Shown here one piece after another: positions 1 through 8,852 of a DNA stretch of 64,000 nucleotides (within the stretch, counting starts at the first letter, position 1; each line of letters starts with the position of its first letter). Both the position numbers and the translations under genes were made by a program. This DNA is from Burkholderia anthina. Its GTDB lineage: Bacteria; Pseudomonadota; Gammaproteobacteria; Burkholderiales; Burkholderiaceae. The notes beneath the pieces are model-generated. The model was not told the origin of the DNA. It did not search any database and saw only the letters and a program-made list of their open reading frames with translations. Location: assembly GCF_001547525.1 (NCBI RefSeq), contig NZ_CM003768.1:2852001-2916000 (forward strand), in the 5' to 3' direction.

Positions 1-43
1 GCACGGGGCCGGCACTGCGGCGGGTGGAAGGCGTGGTGTTCAT
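1..43 (-). CDS. N-terminus of a protein running off the left edge (partial)
   Basis: Reading leftwards from an ATG at 43-41 the frame stays open to the window edge and gives MNTTPSTRRSAGPV. A purine-rich stretch (GAGAG) lies about seven bases upstream of the ATG, as expected for a ribosome binding site. Only 14 residues are visible, so no family can be named. It would be divergent from the lipoprotein gene at 216, and the intervening 170 bases contain a 15-bp tandem repeat. It could be a chance open frame; confidence is low. Confidence 0.35.
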   Translation of the reverse strand, partial: MNTTPSTRRSAGPV

Positions 44-71
44 CTGGTGCTCTCGGAGTCGATGACGCGGA

Positions 72-105
72 TCGATGCAAACGACGTCGATGCAAACGAC
101 GTCGA
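72..105. repeat. 15-bp tandem repeat in a divergent intergenic region
   Basis: The unit TCGATGCAAACGACG occurs twice in direct succession (72-86, 87-101), followed by the first four bases of a third copy. It lies 29-62 bases upstream of the presumed ATG at 43 on the minus strand, the zone where promoter elements would sit. Each copy contains the half-palindrome GACGTC at its junction. Confidence 0.7.
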
Positions 106-215
106 AATTCGGCGCTCATTTTAGCGCGAATGCGGCGCGCGCACCGGCGGCGGCCTGCATCCCGGTTTTCGGGTTCGGCGGATAATGGCCCTTTTTGCCT
201 GCCGCGATCCACGCC

Positions 216-788
216 ATGCCGAAGGAATTCATCGATTCGTTGCGCCCCCTTTTTCGTCCGCTGCGACACTTCGCCGCGCTGGCCTGCCTGAGCGCCACCC
301 TGGCCGCGTGCTCGCCGTCGTACGACTGGCGCACGCTGCACAACGATGCCGGCTATACGATCGACCTGCCGGCGAAGCCGACCGTCGAGGAGCAGCCGGT
401 GGTGCTCGGCGGCACGTCGATGCCGATGCGGATGCAGGCCGCGCACGTCGACGGCGCGGTATTCGCGGTCGGCACGCTGACGCTGCCCGACGATCGCGAC
501 GACACGCGCCGCGCGGCGCTCGAATTCCTGCGCGCCGGGCTGTCGCGCAACCTCGACGGCGCGCCGCGGACGGCGGCAGTGCCGGTGCCGCTCGCGGCCG
601 GCGGCGCGGTGAGCGGGGTCGAGCTGCGCATCGCGGGCGCGGCCGCCGGCGGCGATCGTGCCCGCAAGACGATCATCGCGCGGCTCGCCGCGCGCGGCCG
701 GCACGCGTATCAGGCCGTCGTGATCGCCGACGGGCCGCTCGCGCAGGAGCAGCTCGACCAGTTTTTCGGCTCGTTCAAACTCGATTGA
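216..788 (+). CDS. Putative lipoprotein of unknown function
   Basis: This 190-residue protein starts at ATG 216; a TTG at 195 in the same frame is less likely because the 216 start gives the better signal peptide. Residues 1-32 form a signal peptide with hydrophobic core LACLSATLA ending in the lipobox LAAC, so it is probably a lipid-anchored envelope protein. The mature part begins SPSYDWRTLHNDAGYTIDLP and continues with alternating short strands, without a catalytic motif I recognise. It resembles small conserved Burkholderia lipoproteins annotated as hypothetical. It is transcribed away from comM, with about 330 bases in between. Confidence 0.8.
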   Translation: MPKEFIDSLRPLFRPLRHFAALACLSATLAACSPSYDWRTLHNDAGYTIDLPAKPTVEEQPVVLGGTSMPMRMQAAHVDGAVFAVGTLTLPDDRDDTRRAALEFLRAGLSRNLDGAPRTAAVPVPLAAGGAVSGVELRIAGAAAGGDRARKTIIARLAARGRHAYQAVVIADGPLAQEQLDQFFGSFKLD

Positions 789-883
789 CGACGGCCGGCG
801 AGGGCGCTCAGACACGCTGCGACAACTGAAAGTTCATTCGCAGCTTTCGACGCTAATCGCCGGATTTTGCGAGGGTTTTTCGA

Positions 884-906
884 CTATCCACAGCGCATGT
901 GGATAA
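884..906. other. Inverted pair of DnaA-box sequences
   Basis: The 333-base gap between the lipoprotein gene and the 3' end of comM contains CTATCCACA (884-892), a five-base spacer, and TGTGGATAA (898-906). The second is a perfect match on the minus strand to the DnaA-box consensus TTATCCACA; the first differs only at its first base. Together they make an eight-base inverted repeat. A further short palindrome (GTCAAG-T-CTTGAC) lies at 1083-1095. I see no gene in this gap. Whether DnaA binds here is inference. Confidence 0.5.
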
Positions 907-1121
907 CTTTGTTGAAAAGTCGCGCGTATCTCCCGCAGAGCCGCGCCGGCCGGCCTTCCGGCCCGTTTGGTCGCCCGTTCGCCCTTTGAGAAAAATCAAT
1001 CAAAACAATGGGATACGAATTCCGTCCGGCAAACGCCGCGGCGAGCCGCGATCCGGGGCCGGATTCGCGAAATTGTGCATAAGTCAAGTCTTGACAGCCT
1101 GATTTTGTCCTCCTCGCGCGC

Positions 1122-2726
1122 TCACAGCGCCGTCAACGCGCGCCGGTAGCGGATCGCCTCGGCGATCTGCGCGGCCGTCGGCAGCGGGTCGCCGGCCAGG
1201 TCGGCGATCGTCCGCGCGACTTTCAGCACGCGGAAATACGCGCGCGCCGACCAGCCGAAGCGCTCGCCGGCCTCGCGCAGCAACCGCTCGCCTTCGTCGG
1301 TCGGCCGGCACAGGTCGTCGGTTTCGCGGCCGCTCAGCATGTGATTCGTCTTGCCCTGCCGCTCGAGCTGCAGCGCACGCGCCTGCGCGACGCGGGCGGC
1401 CACCGCCGCGCTCGGCTCGCCGGGCGCCGTCGCGCGCGTCGCGAGCTCAGCCGGCGACAGCGCGGGCAGGTCGATCTGGATGTCGATGCGATCGAGCAGC
1501 GGCCCCGACAGCTTGCGCAGATAGCGGGCGGCCACGTCCGGCGAGCAGCGGCAGCGCCCGGACGGATCGCCGTGCCAGCCGCACGGGCACGGGTTCATCG
1601 CGGCGATCAACTGGCACGCGGCGGGGAAGTCGGCCTGCTGGGCCGCGCGCGAGATCGTGATGCGGCCGGCTTCCAGCGGCTCGCGCAGCATTTCCAGCAC
1701 GTGCCGGTCGAATTCCGGCAGTTCGTCGAGAAACAGCACGCCGAGGTGCGCGAGCGTGATTTCGCCCGGCTGCGGCGGATTGCGGCCGCCCACCAGCGCG
1801 GCGGCGCTCGACGAGTGGTGCGGCGCGCGGAATGGCCGGCGGCGCCACTGCGCGGGCGAGAAGCCGAGCCGGCTCGCGGACAGCAGCGCGGCCGAGGTCA
1901 GCGCCTCGTCGTCGGTGAGCGGCGGCAGCAGCCCCGCGAGGCGCGCGGCCAGCATCGATTTGCCGGCCCCGGGCGGCCCGACCATCAGCATGTGATGGCC
2001 GCCCGCGGCCGCGACTTCGAGCGCGCGCCGGGCGCCCCGCTGCCCGACGACGTCCGCGAGGTCGGGGGCGGCCGGCGCCGGCAGGCCATCGAGGCAGGGC
2101 GCCGCGACCGGCGCGAGCCGCCCGTCCGGCGCATCGGCGAGGTGCGCGCACAGTGCGGGCAGGTCGCGTGCACCGAATACGGTCACGCCCGGCACGAGCG
2201 CGGCCTCGGCGGCGCTGTCGAGCGGCAGGTACAGCTCGGGCGGCCGCGATGTCGCGGTGCAATCGCGCGGGCCGGGGAAATCAAGGCCCGGGCCGCCGGC
2301 GCTGCCAGCGCCGGATTGTGCCGCGCGCCAGTCCCGCGCGGCGCCGCAGGCCATCGCGAACGCGCCGCGCATCGGCCGCAGCGCGCCCGTCAGCGACAGC
2401 TCGCCCGCGAATTCGCGGCCGGCCAGCGCGTCGGCCGGGATCTGGCCGTTCGCGGCAAGGATGCCGAGCGCGATCGGCAGGTCGAAACGGCCCGATTCCT
2501 TCGGCAGATCGGCCGGCGCGAGATTGACGGTGATGCGGCGCACCGGGAATTCGAATCCGCAGTTCTGCAGCGCGGCGCGCACGCGCTCGCGGCTTTCGCG
2601 GACTTCGAGATCGGGCAGCCCGACGATCGAGAACGACGGCAATCCGTTGGCGAGATGGACTTCGACGGTGACGTCCGGCGCGCGGCCGGAGGCGGGCGCG
2701 CGACTGCGCACCACGGCGAGCGACAT
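1122..2726 (-). CDS. comM: YifB/ComM family Mg-chelatase-like AAA+ ATPase
   Basis: The 534-residue product matches the YifB/ComM family, whose ComM members are hexameric helicases promoting branch migration when heterologous DNA is integrated during natural transformation. An N-terminal Lon/ChlI-like domain (about 1-190) precedes the AAA+ core with Walker A GPPGAGKS at 250-257 and Walker B VLFLDE at 330-335. A cysteine-rich CPCGWHGDPSGRCRC segment and a C-terminal Mg-chelatase domain follow. I chose the ATG at 2726 (MSLAVVRSRAPASG), which is where family alignments begin; 16 upstream in-frame codons are probably untranslated. It lies downstream of ubiK on the same strand, separated by a repeat-rich spacer. 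Length is normal for the family (about 500). Confidence 0.93.
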   Translation of the reverse strand: MSLAVVRSRAPASGRAPDVTVEVHLANGLPSFSIVGLPDLEVRESRERVRAALQNCGFEFPVRRITVNLAPADLPKESGRFDLPIALGILAANGQIPADALAGREFAGELSLTGALRPMRGAFAMACGAARDWRAAQSGAGSAGGPGLDFPGPRDCTATSRPPELYLPLDSAAEAALVPGVTVFGARDLPALCAHLADAPDGRLAPVAAPCLDGLPAPAAPDLADVVGQRGARRALEVAAAGGHHMLMVGPPGAGKSMLAARLAGLLPPLTDDEALTSAALLSASRLGFSPAQWRRRPFRAPHHSSSAAALVGGRNPPQPGEITLAHLGVLFLDELPEFDRHVLEMLREPLEAGRITISRAAQQADFPAACQLIAAMNPCPCGWHGDPSGRCRCSPDVAARYLRKLSGPLLDRIDIQIDLPALSPAELATRATAPGEPSAAVAARVAQARALQLERQGKTNHMLSGRETDDLCRPTDEGERLLREAGERFGWSARAYFRVLKVARTIADLAGDPLPTAAQIAEAIRYRRALTAL

Positions 2727-2852
2727 GGCGAGGCTCCTGCATGACGGGCGGACGACGGCCGTTCGGGGCCGCACGCCGCGGGAATCGGAGAAATCGGTGC
2801 GCGCTTGCCGGCGTGGCGCGGGGAAAGAACGAGGTGTTGCGAACGACGAACT

Positions 2853-2968
2853 GCGAAGAGCGATGGACTGCGAAGAGCGGAGGATGCTGCGAAGAACGAT
2901 GAACGGCGAAGAGCGATGGACTGCGAAGAGCGGAGGATGCTGCGAAGAACGATGAACGGCGAAGAGCG
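2853..2968. repeat. 53-bp tandem repeat built from 17-19 bp sub-units
   Basis: Two complete 53-bp units start at 2853 and 2906, and the first 10 bases of a third follow at 2959-2968. Each unit contains three related sub-repeats of 17, 19 and 17 bp, all opening with GCGAAGARCG. Degenerate copies extend the block on both sides (from about 2839 to about 3011). The array fills the 343-base gap between ubiK and comM, which are co-directional, so it would be transcribed if the two are cotranscribed. No convincing ORF exploits it. It has the look of a VNTR that could vary in copy number between strains. Confidence 0.85.
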
Positions 2969-3069
2969 TAGGGTACGGCGAAGACCGACGGACGACGAAG
3001 CGGGGAGGAAGGTGGCGGGCGCAGGCCGCACGTGGCGGCCCGCGCCCGGACCTTGCGGCCGGTGGGGCG

Positions 3070-3321
3070 TCAGGCCTGCGGGGCGGCGAGCTTCTGCTCG
3101 AGTTCCGCGACGCGCTTTTCGAGTTCCTCGAGGCGCACGCGGGTGCGGGCGAGCACCTGTGCCTGGGTGTCGAATTCCTCGCGCGTGACGAGATCGAGCT
3201 TCGAGAAGCCTTGCGACAGCATGGCCTTCACGTTGCGCTCGACGTCCTTGGCCGGCGAGTTTTTCAGCAAATCGCTGACGCGCGATTGGAGATCGTTGAA
3301 AACGTCGCTGGGTTGCTTCAT
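3070..3321 (-). CDS. ubiK: UbiK/YqiC (BMFP) ubiquinone biosynthesis accessory factor
   Basis: This 83-residue protein is a BMFP-family member. UbiK in enterobacteria binds UbiJ and assists the soluble ubiquinone-biosynthesis complex under aerobic conditions, and related YqiC proteins associate with membranes. The N-terminal half (MKQPSDVFNDLQSRVSDLLK) is an amphipathic helix, and residues 50-78 (VRLEELEKRVAELEQKL) form a coiled coil that mediates trimerisation in the family. The start at ATG 3321 is supported by an AAGGGGA ribosome binding site; a start seven codons earlier lacks one. It is transcribed divergently from glnK and upstream of comM. Confidence 0.88.
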   Translation of the reverse strand: MKQPSDVFNDLQSRVSDLLKNSPAKDVERNVKAMLSQGFSKLDLVTREEFDTQAQVLARTRVRLEELEKRVAELEQKLAAPQA

Positions 3322-3479
3322 GGTGATTCCCCTTCCTTGCACAAAAAATGTGCATCTTCAGTTGCGTACGTGCCCATGATGCACGCATGACCGGAAATGG
3401 TGCGCGCGGGGCGCGAATTCCGGGCATGGCGCCCGCATGGGTGAATGGCCCGGCGTTCCGGGACGTGCGTGCACTCTAG

Positions 3480-4016
<537 letters not shown>

Positions 4017-4053
4017 CAGAACAGACAAGACAAGCGACAAGAGGAAACCCAAG

Positions 4054-5553
4054 ATGCGCAAACTTCTGATGTCCCTGCTGATGGCAGGCTCGCTGATCGC
4101 GGCCGGCGTCGGCTCCGCGCTCGCGGACGACGCGGCGTCCGCCGCGGCTGGTTCCGCGCCCGCCGCCACCGCTTCCGACGCATCGGGCGCCGCCGCGCCG
4201 GCCGCTTCCGCACCGGCCGCCGACGCATCCGCCGCCGCACCGGCTTCGGGCGCGGCCGACGCATCGGCTGCCGCCGCCGCGTCCGCGCCGGCCGCCCCGG
4301 CCGCACCGACGGCCCCGTTCTCGGTCGATTCGTCGAAGATCAGCGCGGGCGACACCGCGTGGATGCTGACGTCCACCGCGCTCGTGCTGTTCATGACGAT
4401 CCCCGGCCTCGCGCTGTTCTACGCGGGCATGGTCCGCAAGAAGAACGTGCTCGCGACCGTGATGCAGAGCTTCGCGATCACCGCGCTGATCACGGTGCTG
4501 TGGACGGTGGTCGGCTACAGCCTCGCGTTCACGCCGGGCAACGGCTTCATCGGCGGCCTGTCGCGCGTGTTCCTGCACGGCATGGCCTACGTGAAGGGCG
4601 ACAAGGCGACGACGCTGACGGTCAGCCACCTCGCGTCGACGATTCCGGAATCGGTCTACTTCGTCTACCAGATGACGTTCGCGATCATCACGCCGGCGCT
4701 GATCTGCGGCGCGTTCGCCGACCGGATGAAGTTCTCGGCGATGCTCGTGTTCATGACGCTCTGGTCGCTGATCGTCTATGTGCCGATCGCCCACATGGTG
4801 TGGGAGCCGACCGGCTGGCTGTCGTCCGACGGCGTGCTCGACTTCGCGGGCGGCACGGTGGTGCACATCAACGCCGGTATCGCGGGCCTCGTGTCGTGCC
4901 TGGTGCTCGGCAAGCGCGTCGGCTACGGTCGTGAATCGATGGCCCCGCACAACCTGGTGCTGACGATGATCGGCGGCTCGATGCTGTGGGTCGGCTGGTT
5001 CGGTTTCAACGCGGGTTCGGCGGTCGCGGCCGACGGCCGTGCCGGCTTCGCGATGCTGACGACGCAAGTCGCGACCGCCTGCGCGGCGCTCGGCTGGATG
5101 TTCGCCGAGTGGATCGCGAAGGGCAAGCCGTCGGTGCTCGGCATCGTGTCGGGCGCGGTCGCGGGTCTCGTGGCGATCACGCCGGCAGCCGGCTTCGTCG
5201 GCGTGGCGGGCGCGCTCGTGATCGGCATCGCGGCGGGCGTGATCTGCTTCTGGTCGGCCACCTGGCTCAAGTCGAAGCTCGGCTACGACGATTCGCTCGA
5301 CGCGTTCGGCGTGCACGGCATCGGCGGGATTCTCGGCGCGCTGCTGACCGGCGTATTCGCGGTCAAGGACATCGGCGGTTTCGACGGCAGCCTGCTGCTG
5401 CAGGCGAAGGGCGTGCTGATCACGCTGGTCTACAGCGGCGTGCTGAGCTTCGTGCTGCTGAAGCTGATCGACCTGACCATCGGCCTGCGCGTGACCGAAG
5501 AGGAAGAGCGCGAAGGTCTCGACGTGATCCTGCACGGCGAGCACGTGGAATAA
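4054..5553 (+). CDS. amtB: Ammonium transporter AmtB with Ala-rich N-terminal extension
   Basis: AmtB conducts ammonium/ammonia across the inner membrane and is gated by GlnK, encoded immediately upstream. The 499-residue protein has a signal peptide (1-24, ending SALA), an unusual segment of roughly 65 residues almost purely alanine, serine and proline (24-88), and then the standard Amt fold of about eleven membrane helices beginning DTAWMLTSTALVLFMTIPG. Conserved signatures include ALFYAGMVRKKN near the N-terminus of the fold and the DAFGVHGIGGILGALLTGVF segment. The C-terminal tail (RVTEEEEREGLDVILHGE) is the GlnK-contact helix. The gene ends 66 bases before an intrinsic terminator. Confidence 0.95.
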   Translation: MRKLLMSLLMAGSLIAAGVGSALADDAASAAAGSAPAATASDASGAAAPAASAPAADASAAAPASGAADASAAAAASAPAAPAAPTAPFSVDSSKISAGDTAWMLTSTALVLFMTIPGLALFYAGMVRKKNVLATVMQSFAITALITVLWTVVGYSLAFTPGNGFIGGLSRVFLHGMAYVKGDKATTLTVSHLASTIPESVYFVYQMTFAIITPALICGAFADRMKFSAMLVFMTLWSLIVYVPIAHMVWEPTGWLSSDGVLDFAGGTVVHINAGIAGLVSCLVLGKRVGYGRESMAPHNLVLTMIGGSMLWVGWFGFNAGSAVAADGRAGFAMLTTQVATACAALGWMFAEWIAKGKPSVLGIVSGAVAGLVAITPAAGFVGVAGALVIGIAAGVICFWSATWLKSKLGYDDSLDAFGVHGIGGILGALLTGVFAVKDIGGFDGSLLLQAKGVLITLVYSGVLSFVLLKLIDLTIGLRVTEEEEREGLDVILHGEHVE

Positions 5554-5619
5554 GTCACACGAATCAACGGCGGGCCGCCGCGACGACGGCGCCCGCTCCG
5601 AATGAGCGCAGCGACTTCG

Positions 5620-5645
5620 GCCCGCCTCACCGGCGGGCTTTTTTT
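5620..5645 (+). terminator. Intrinsic terminator of glnK-amtB
   Basis: A seven-base-pair GC stem (GCCCGCC 5620-5626 with GGCGGGC 5632-5638) with a five-base loop is followed by seven T residues. It lies about 70 bases past the amtB stop codon. Confidence 0.9.
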
Positions 5646-5797
5646 CTCCTGTCACGGGCTGCCGTAGCGGATAACCCTTCACTCTATCGGGTCAATAGCC
5701 GAAAACTGCCTCCATAATCCTTGTGAAGCCGGGAACAATCCCCAAATGGGCAAGGCAATTGCTCTACAATCTTCATTCTCCCGCTCGCGAGTGATTC

Positions 5798-7087
5798 ATG
5801 GTTCCCCACCTCGTTACCGCGTTGAACGGTCCGCTGCTCGAACTCGAGCAGAAGATCCTCGACGCGACGCCTGCGATCGAACGCTGGTTCAGGCTCGAAT
5901 GGCAGGAACACACCCCGCCGTTCTATTGTTCGGTGGACCTGCGCAATGCCGGCTTCAAGCTGGCGCCCGTCGATGCGAACCTGTTTCCCGGCGCATTCAA
6001 CAATCTGCCGTTCGAAGTGCTGCCGCTCGCCGTGCAGGCCGCGATGGCCGCGATCGAGAAGATCTGCCCGGACGCGAAGAATCTGCTCGTGATTCCCGAG
6101 TTGCCGACCCGCAACGCGTTCTATCTGGAAAACGTCGCGCGTCTCGCGACGATCATGCGCCAGGCCGGCCTGAACGTGCGCTTCGGCTCGCTCGACCCCG
6201 GCATCACCGACATGACGCCGATCACGCTGGCCGACGGCCAGAAGATCGTGCTCGAACCGCTCGAGCGTTCGCAGCGCCGCCTCGGCCTGAAGAATTTCGA
6301 TCCGTGCTCGATCCTGCTGAACAACGACCTGTCGGCCGGCATCCCGGCCGTGCTGGAAAACCTGCACGAGCAATACCTGCTGCCGCCGCTGCACGCGGGC
6401 TGGGCCGTGCGCCGCAAGTCGACGCACTTCGCGTGCTACGACGACGTCGCGAAGAAGTTCGCGAAGATGGTCGGCGTCGATCCGTGGATGGTGAATCCGT
6501 ATTTCGCGCACGTGGAAGGCGTCGACTGGCAGGCGCATGAAGGCGAGCAGGCGCTCGCCGACGCGATCGACGGCGTGCTGAAGAAGATCGCGCGCAAGTA
6601 TCGCGAATACGGGATCAGCGAGAAGCCGTACGTCGTCGTGAAGGCCGACGCGGGCACCGCGGGCCGTGGCGTGATGACCGTGCACGACGCGGCCGAGATC
6701 GGCCGCATGACGAAGGCCGAGCGCGCGCAGATGGCCGAATCGAAGGCCGGCCTCGCGGTGCGCGACGTGATCGTGCAGGAAGGCGTCTACACGTTCGAGC
6801 GCGTCGGCGACGAAGTGGCCGAGCCGGTCGTGTACATGATCGACCGCTACGTGGTCGGCGGCTTCTACCGCACGCACGGCGGCCGCGAGCGCGACCAGAA
6901 CCTGAACGCGCCCGGCATGCACTACGTGCCGCTCGGCTTCGAGCACACCGCGCTGCCGGATGCAGGCGCCAAGCCGGGCGCCGCGCCGCCGAACCGTTTC
7001 TACATGTACGGCGTCGTCGCGCGGCTGTCGCTGATCGCGTCGTCGATCGAACTGGAAAAGACCGACCCCGAAGCCATCCAGGTGTAA
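5798..7087 (+). CDS. gshA: Glutamate-cysteine ligase (betaproteobacterial type)
   Basis: It catalyses the ATP-dependent joining of L-glutamate and L-cysteine, the first and rate-limiting step of glutathione synthesis. The 429-residue sequence belongs to the single-domain family found in Acidithiobacillus and betaproteobacteria, which is not homologous along its length to E. coli GshA. Recognisable blocks are EHTPPFYCSVDLRNAGFKLA near the N-terminus, VVKADAGTAGRGVMTVHDA in the nucleotide-binding core, and RYVVGGFYRTHGGRE towards the C-terminus. gshB follows after 27 bases on the same strand, so the two steps of the pathway are cotranscribed. Confidence 0.93.
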   Translation: MVPHLVTALNGPLLELEQKILDATPAIERWFRLEWQEHTPPFYCSVDLRNAGFKLAPVDANLFPGAFNNLPFEVLPLAVQAAMAAIEKICPDAKNLLVIPELPTRNAFYLENVARLATIMRQAGLNVRFGSLDPGITDMTPITLADGQKIVLEPLERSQRRLGLKNFDPCSILLNNDLSAGIPAVLENLHEQYLLPPLHAGWAVRRKSTHFACYDDVAKKFAKMVGVDPWMVNPYFAHVEGVDWQAHEGEQALADAIDGVLKKIARKYREYGISEKPYVVVKADAGTAGRGVMTVHDAAEIGRMTKAERAQMAESKAGLAVRDVIVQEGVYTFERVGDEVAEPVVYMIDRYVVGGFYRTHGGRERDQNLNAPGMHYVPLGFEHTALPDAGAKPGAAPPNRFYMYGVVARLSLIASSIELEKTDPEAIQV

Positions 7088-7114
7088 CGGACCTTCGCTA
7101 CGTACAGGACCCGC

Positions 7115-8071
7115 ATGGACATTCTTTTTATCGCCGACCCGCTCGAGCATTTCAAGATCTACAAGGATTCGACCTACGCGATGATGGCGGAGGCCGCCCG
7201 GCGCGGGCATGCGGTGTACGCGTGCGAGCCGCGCCACCTCGCGTGGACGGGCTCGGCGGTCGAGGCCGACGTGCGGCGCATCGCGTTCGTCGGCGAACTG
7301 GACGACCTGCATCGCGACACCTGGTTCGACGCGGGCCCGGTCGACGCGCGCCGTCTCGAATCGTTCGGCGCGGTGCTGATGCGCAAGGATCCGCCGTTCG
7401 ACATGGAATACGTGACGTCGACGTGGCTGCTCGAGCTGGCCGAGCGCGCGGGAGCACGCGTGTTCAACAAGGCGCAGTCGATCCGCGATCATTCGGAGAA
7501 GCTCGCGATCGGCGAGTTTCCACAGTTCGTCGCACCGACGCTCGTCACGCGCGACGCGAAACGGCTGCGCGCGTTCCACGCCGAGCACGGCGACGTGATC
7601 CTGAAGCCGCTCGACGGGATGGGCGGGATGGGCGTGTTCCGCGTGAAGCCGGACGGCATGAACCTCGGCTCGATCGTCGAGATGCTGAGCCACGACGGCA
7701 CGCGCTCGGTGATGGCGCAGAAGTTCATTCCCGAGATCAAGGCCGGCGACAAGCGCATCCTGCTGATCGGCGGCGAGCCCGTGCCGTATTCGCTCGCGCG
7801 GATTCCGCAGGGCAGCGAGGTGCGCGGCAATCTCGCCGCGGGCGGCCTCGGCGTCGCGCAGCCGCTGACGGAGCGCGACCGCGAGATCGCCGCGACGCTC
7901 GGGCCCGTGCTCGCGTCGCGCGGGCTGCTGCTGGTCGGCCTCGACGCGATCGGCGACTGGCTGACCGAGGTGAACGTCACGAGCCCGACGTGCTTCCGCG
8001 AGATCATGGAGCAGACGGGCTTCGACGTCGCCGCGATGTTCATCGACGCGCTGGAGCGTGCGGCCGCGTAG
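7115..8071 (+). CDS. gshB: Glutathione synthetase
   Basis: GshB adds glycine to gamma-glutamylcysteine using ATP, completing glutathione. The 318-residue protein is the usual length for the proteobacterial enzyme and begins MDILFIADPLEHFKIYKDST. It carries the ATP-grasp signatures VILKPLDGMGGMGVFRV and VRGNLAAGGLGVAQPLTERD, and the metal-binding EVNVTSPTCFREI near the C-terminus. It forms a tight pair with gshA and is followed by a hairpin overlapping its stop codon. Confidence 0.96.
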   Translation: MDILFIADPLEHFKIYKDSTYAMMAEAARRGHAVYACEPRHLAWTGSAVEADVRRIAFVGELDDLHRDTWFDAGPVDARRLESFGAVLMRKDPPFDMEYVTSTWLLELAERAGARVFNKAQSIRDHSEKLAIGEFPQFVAPTLVTRDAKRLRAFHAEHGDVILKPLDGMGGMGVFRVKPDGMNLGSIVEMLSHDGTRSVMAQKFIPEIKAGDKRILLIGGEPVPYSLARIPQGSEVRGNLAAGGLGVAQPLTERDREIAATLGPVLASRGLLLVGLDAIGDWLTEVNVTSPTCFREIMEQTGFDVAAMFIDALERAAA

Positions 8072-8101
8072 GCCGCCGCCCGTGCAACCCCGGCGGCGGC
8101 C
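8071..8101 (+). other. GC-rich hairpin after gshB (possible weak terminator)
   Basis: A perfect ten-base-pair inverted repeat (GGCCGCCGCC 8071-8080 with GGCGGCGGCC 8092-8101) starts on the last base of the gshB stop codon. There is no T run, so it may protect the transcript end or cause pausing rather than act as a full intrinsic terminator. Confidence 0.4.
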
Positions 8102-8302
8102 GCGCAGGTCCCCCGTCGCCGGAGCCGCTTGACCGGCCTGCTACAATGCCCGCTTGCCCGGTGCCGTGATCGGCGCACCGAAGGCCCGGCGGTCGGGCCG
8201 ACACTGTTGCAAGGCTGAACATGAAACGTTCCCCACACTCGCTACGCTCATTGCCCCGCCGCGGGGTATCGGCCCGCCAGGGGCGGCCGGGAGCGATCTG
8301 AC

Positions 8303-8779
8303 ATGGCCGGGATCCTGATCATCGCGCACGCCCCGCTCGCCACCGCGCTGCGCGACTGCATCGCGCACATCTACGGCGGCGTGCCCGCCCGCATCGGCTG
8401 CATCGACGTGATGGCCGACAGCGATCCGGCCCAGGTGATGGCGTTTGCGCACGCGGAACTCGCGCGGCTGCGCGAAGACAACGGCGTCGTCGTGCTGACC
8501 GACATGTACGGCGCGACGCCCGCGAACATCGCGGGCCAGCTCGCGAAGCTCGACAACGTGCGCGTGCTGGCCGGCGTGAACCTGCCGATGCTCGTGCGGG
8601 CCGTCTGCTATCGCACCGTGCCGCTCGACAAGCTGGTCGACAAGGCGCTGTCCGGCGGCGCGAAGGGCGTGCACGAGGTGTCGTCCGGCACGCCGCCGCC
8701 GCCGACGGAAACCGGCTGCGGCCAGTGCGCGCCGATTCCGCCCGAACCGCAGCCGCGCACCCCGAGCGAATCGCACTGA
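8303..8779 (+). CDS. PTS mannose-family EIIA domain protein
   Basis: This 158-residue protein is a stand-alone EIIA of the mannose/sorbose PTS family. The phosphorylatable histidine is His-9 in LIIAHAPLATAL, and VVVLTDMYGATPANIA is the conserved fold signature. No EIIB, EIIC or EIID lies nearby; only HPr and EI follow. In betaproteobacteria this arrangement is thought to be a regulatory phosphorelay rather than a sugar importer, so a sensing role is inferred. The C-terminal 30 residues are proline-rich with two cysteines (GCGQC) and look disordered; I cannot assign them a role. HPr begins 73 bases downstream. Confidence 0.9.
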   Translation: MAGILIIAHAPLATALRDCIAHIYGGVPARIGCIDVMADSDPAQVMAFAHAELARLREDNGVVVLTDMYGATPANIAGQLAKLDNVRVLAGVNLPMLVRAVCYRTVPLDKLVDKALSGGAKGVHEVSSGTPPPPTETGCGQCAPIPPEPQPRTPSESH

Positions 8780-8852
8780 GCATCCGTTTTCCGTTTTAGA
8801 CCGACCCGCCGGCGCGCGCCGCCGGCGGTCCCGACCGACCCGACCGAGAATC

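Noticed and set aside
884-906. Chromosomal replication origin at the DnaA-box pair
   Set aside because: Only two boxes, no AT-rich unwinding region and none of the usual origin neighbours (dnaA, dnaN, gyrB, rpmH) are present.
8221-8301. 26-codon ORF ending TGA one base before the ATG of the EIIA gene (TGACATG)
   Set aside because: The spacing suggests translational coupling and a weak AAGG precedes it, but the peptide is arginine-rich low-complexity sequence of the kind GC-rich DNA produces by chance. Without conservation data it cannot be called.
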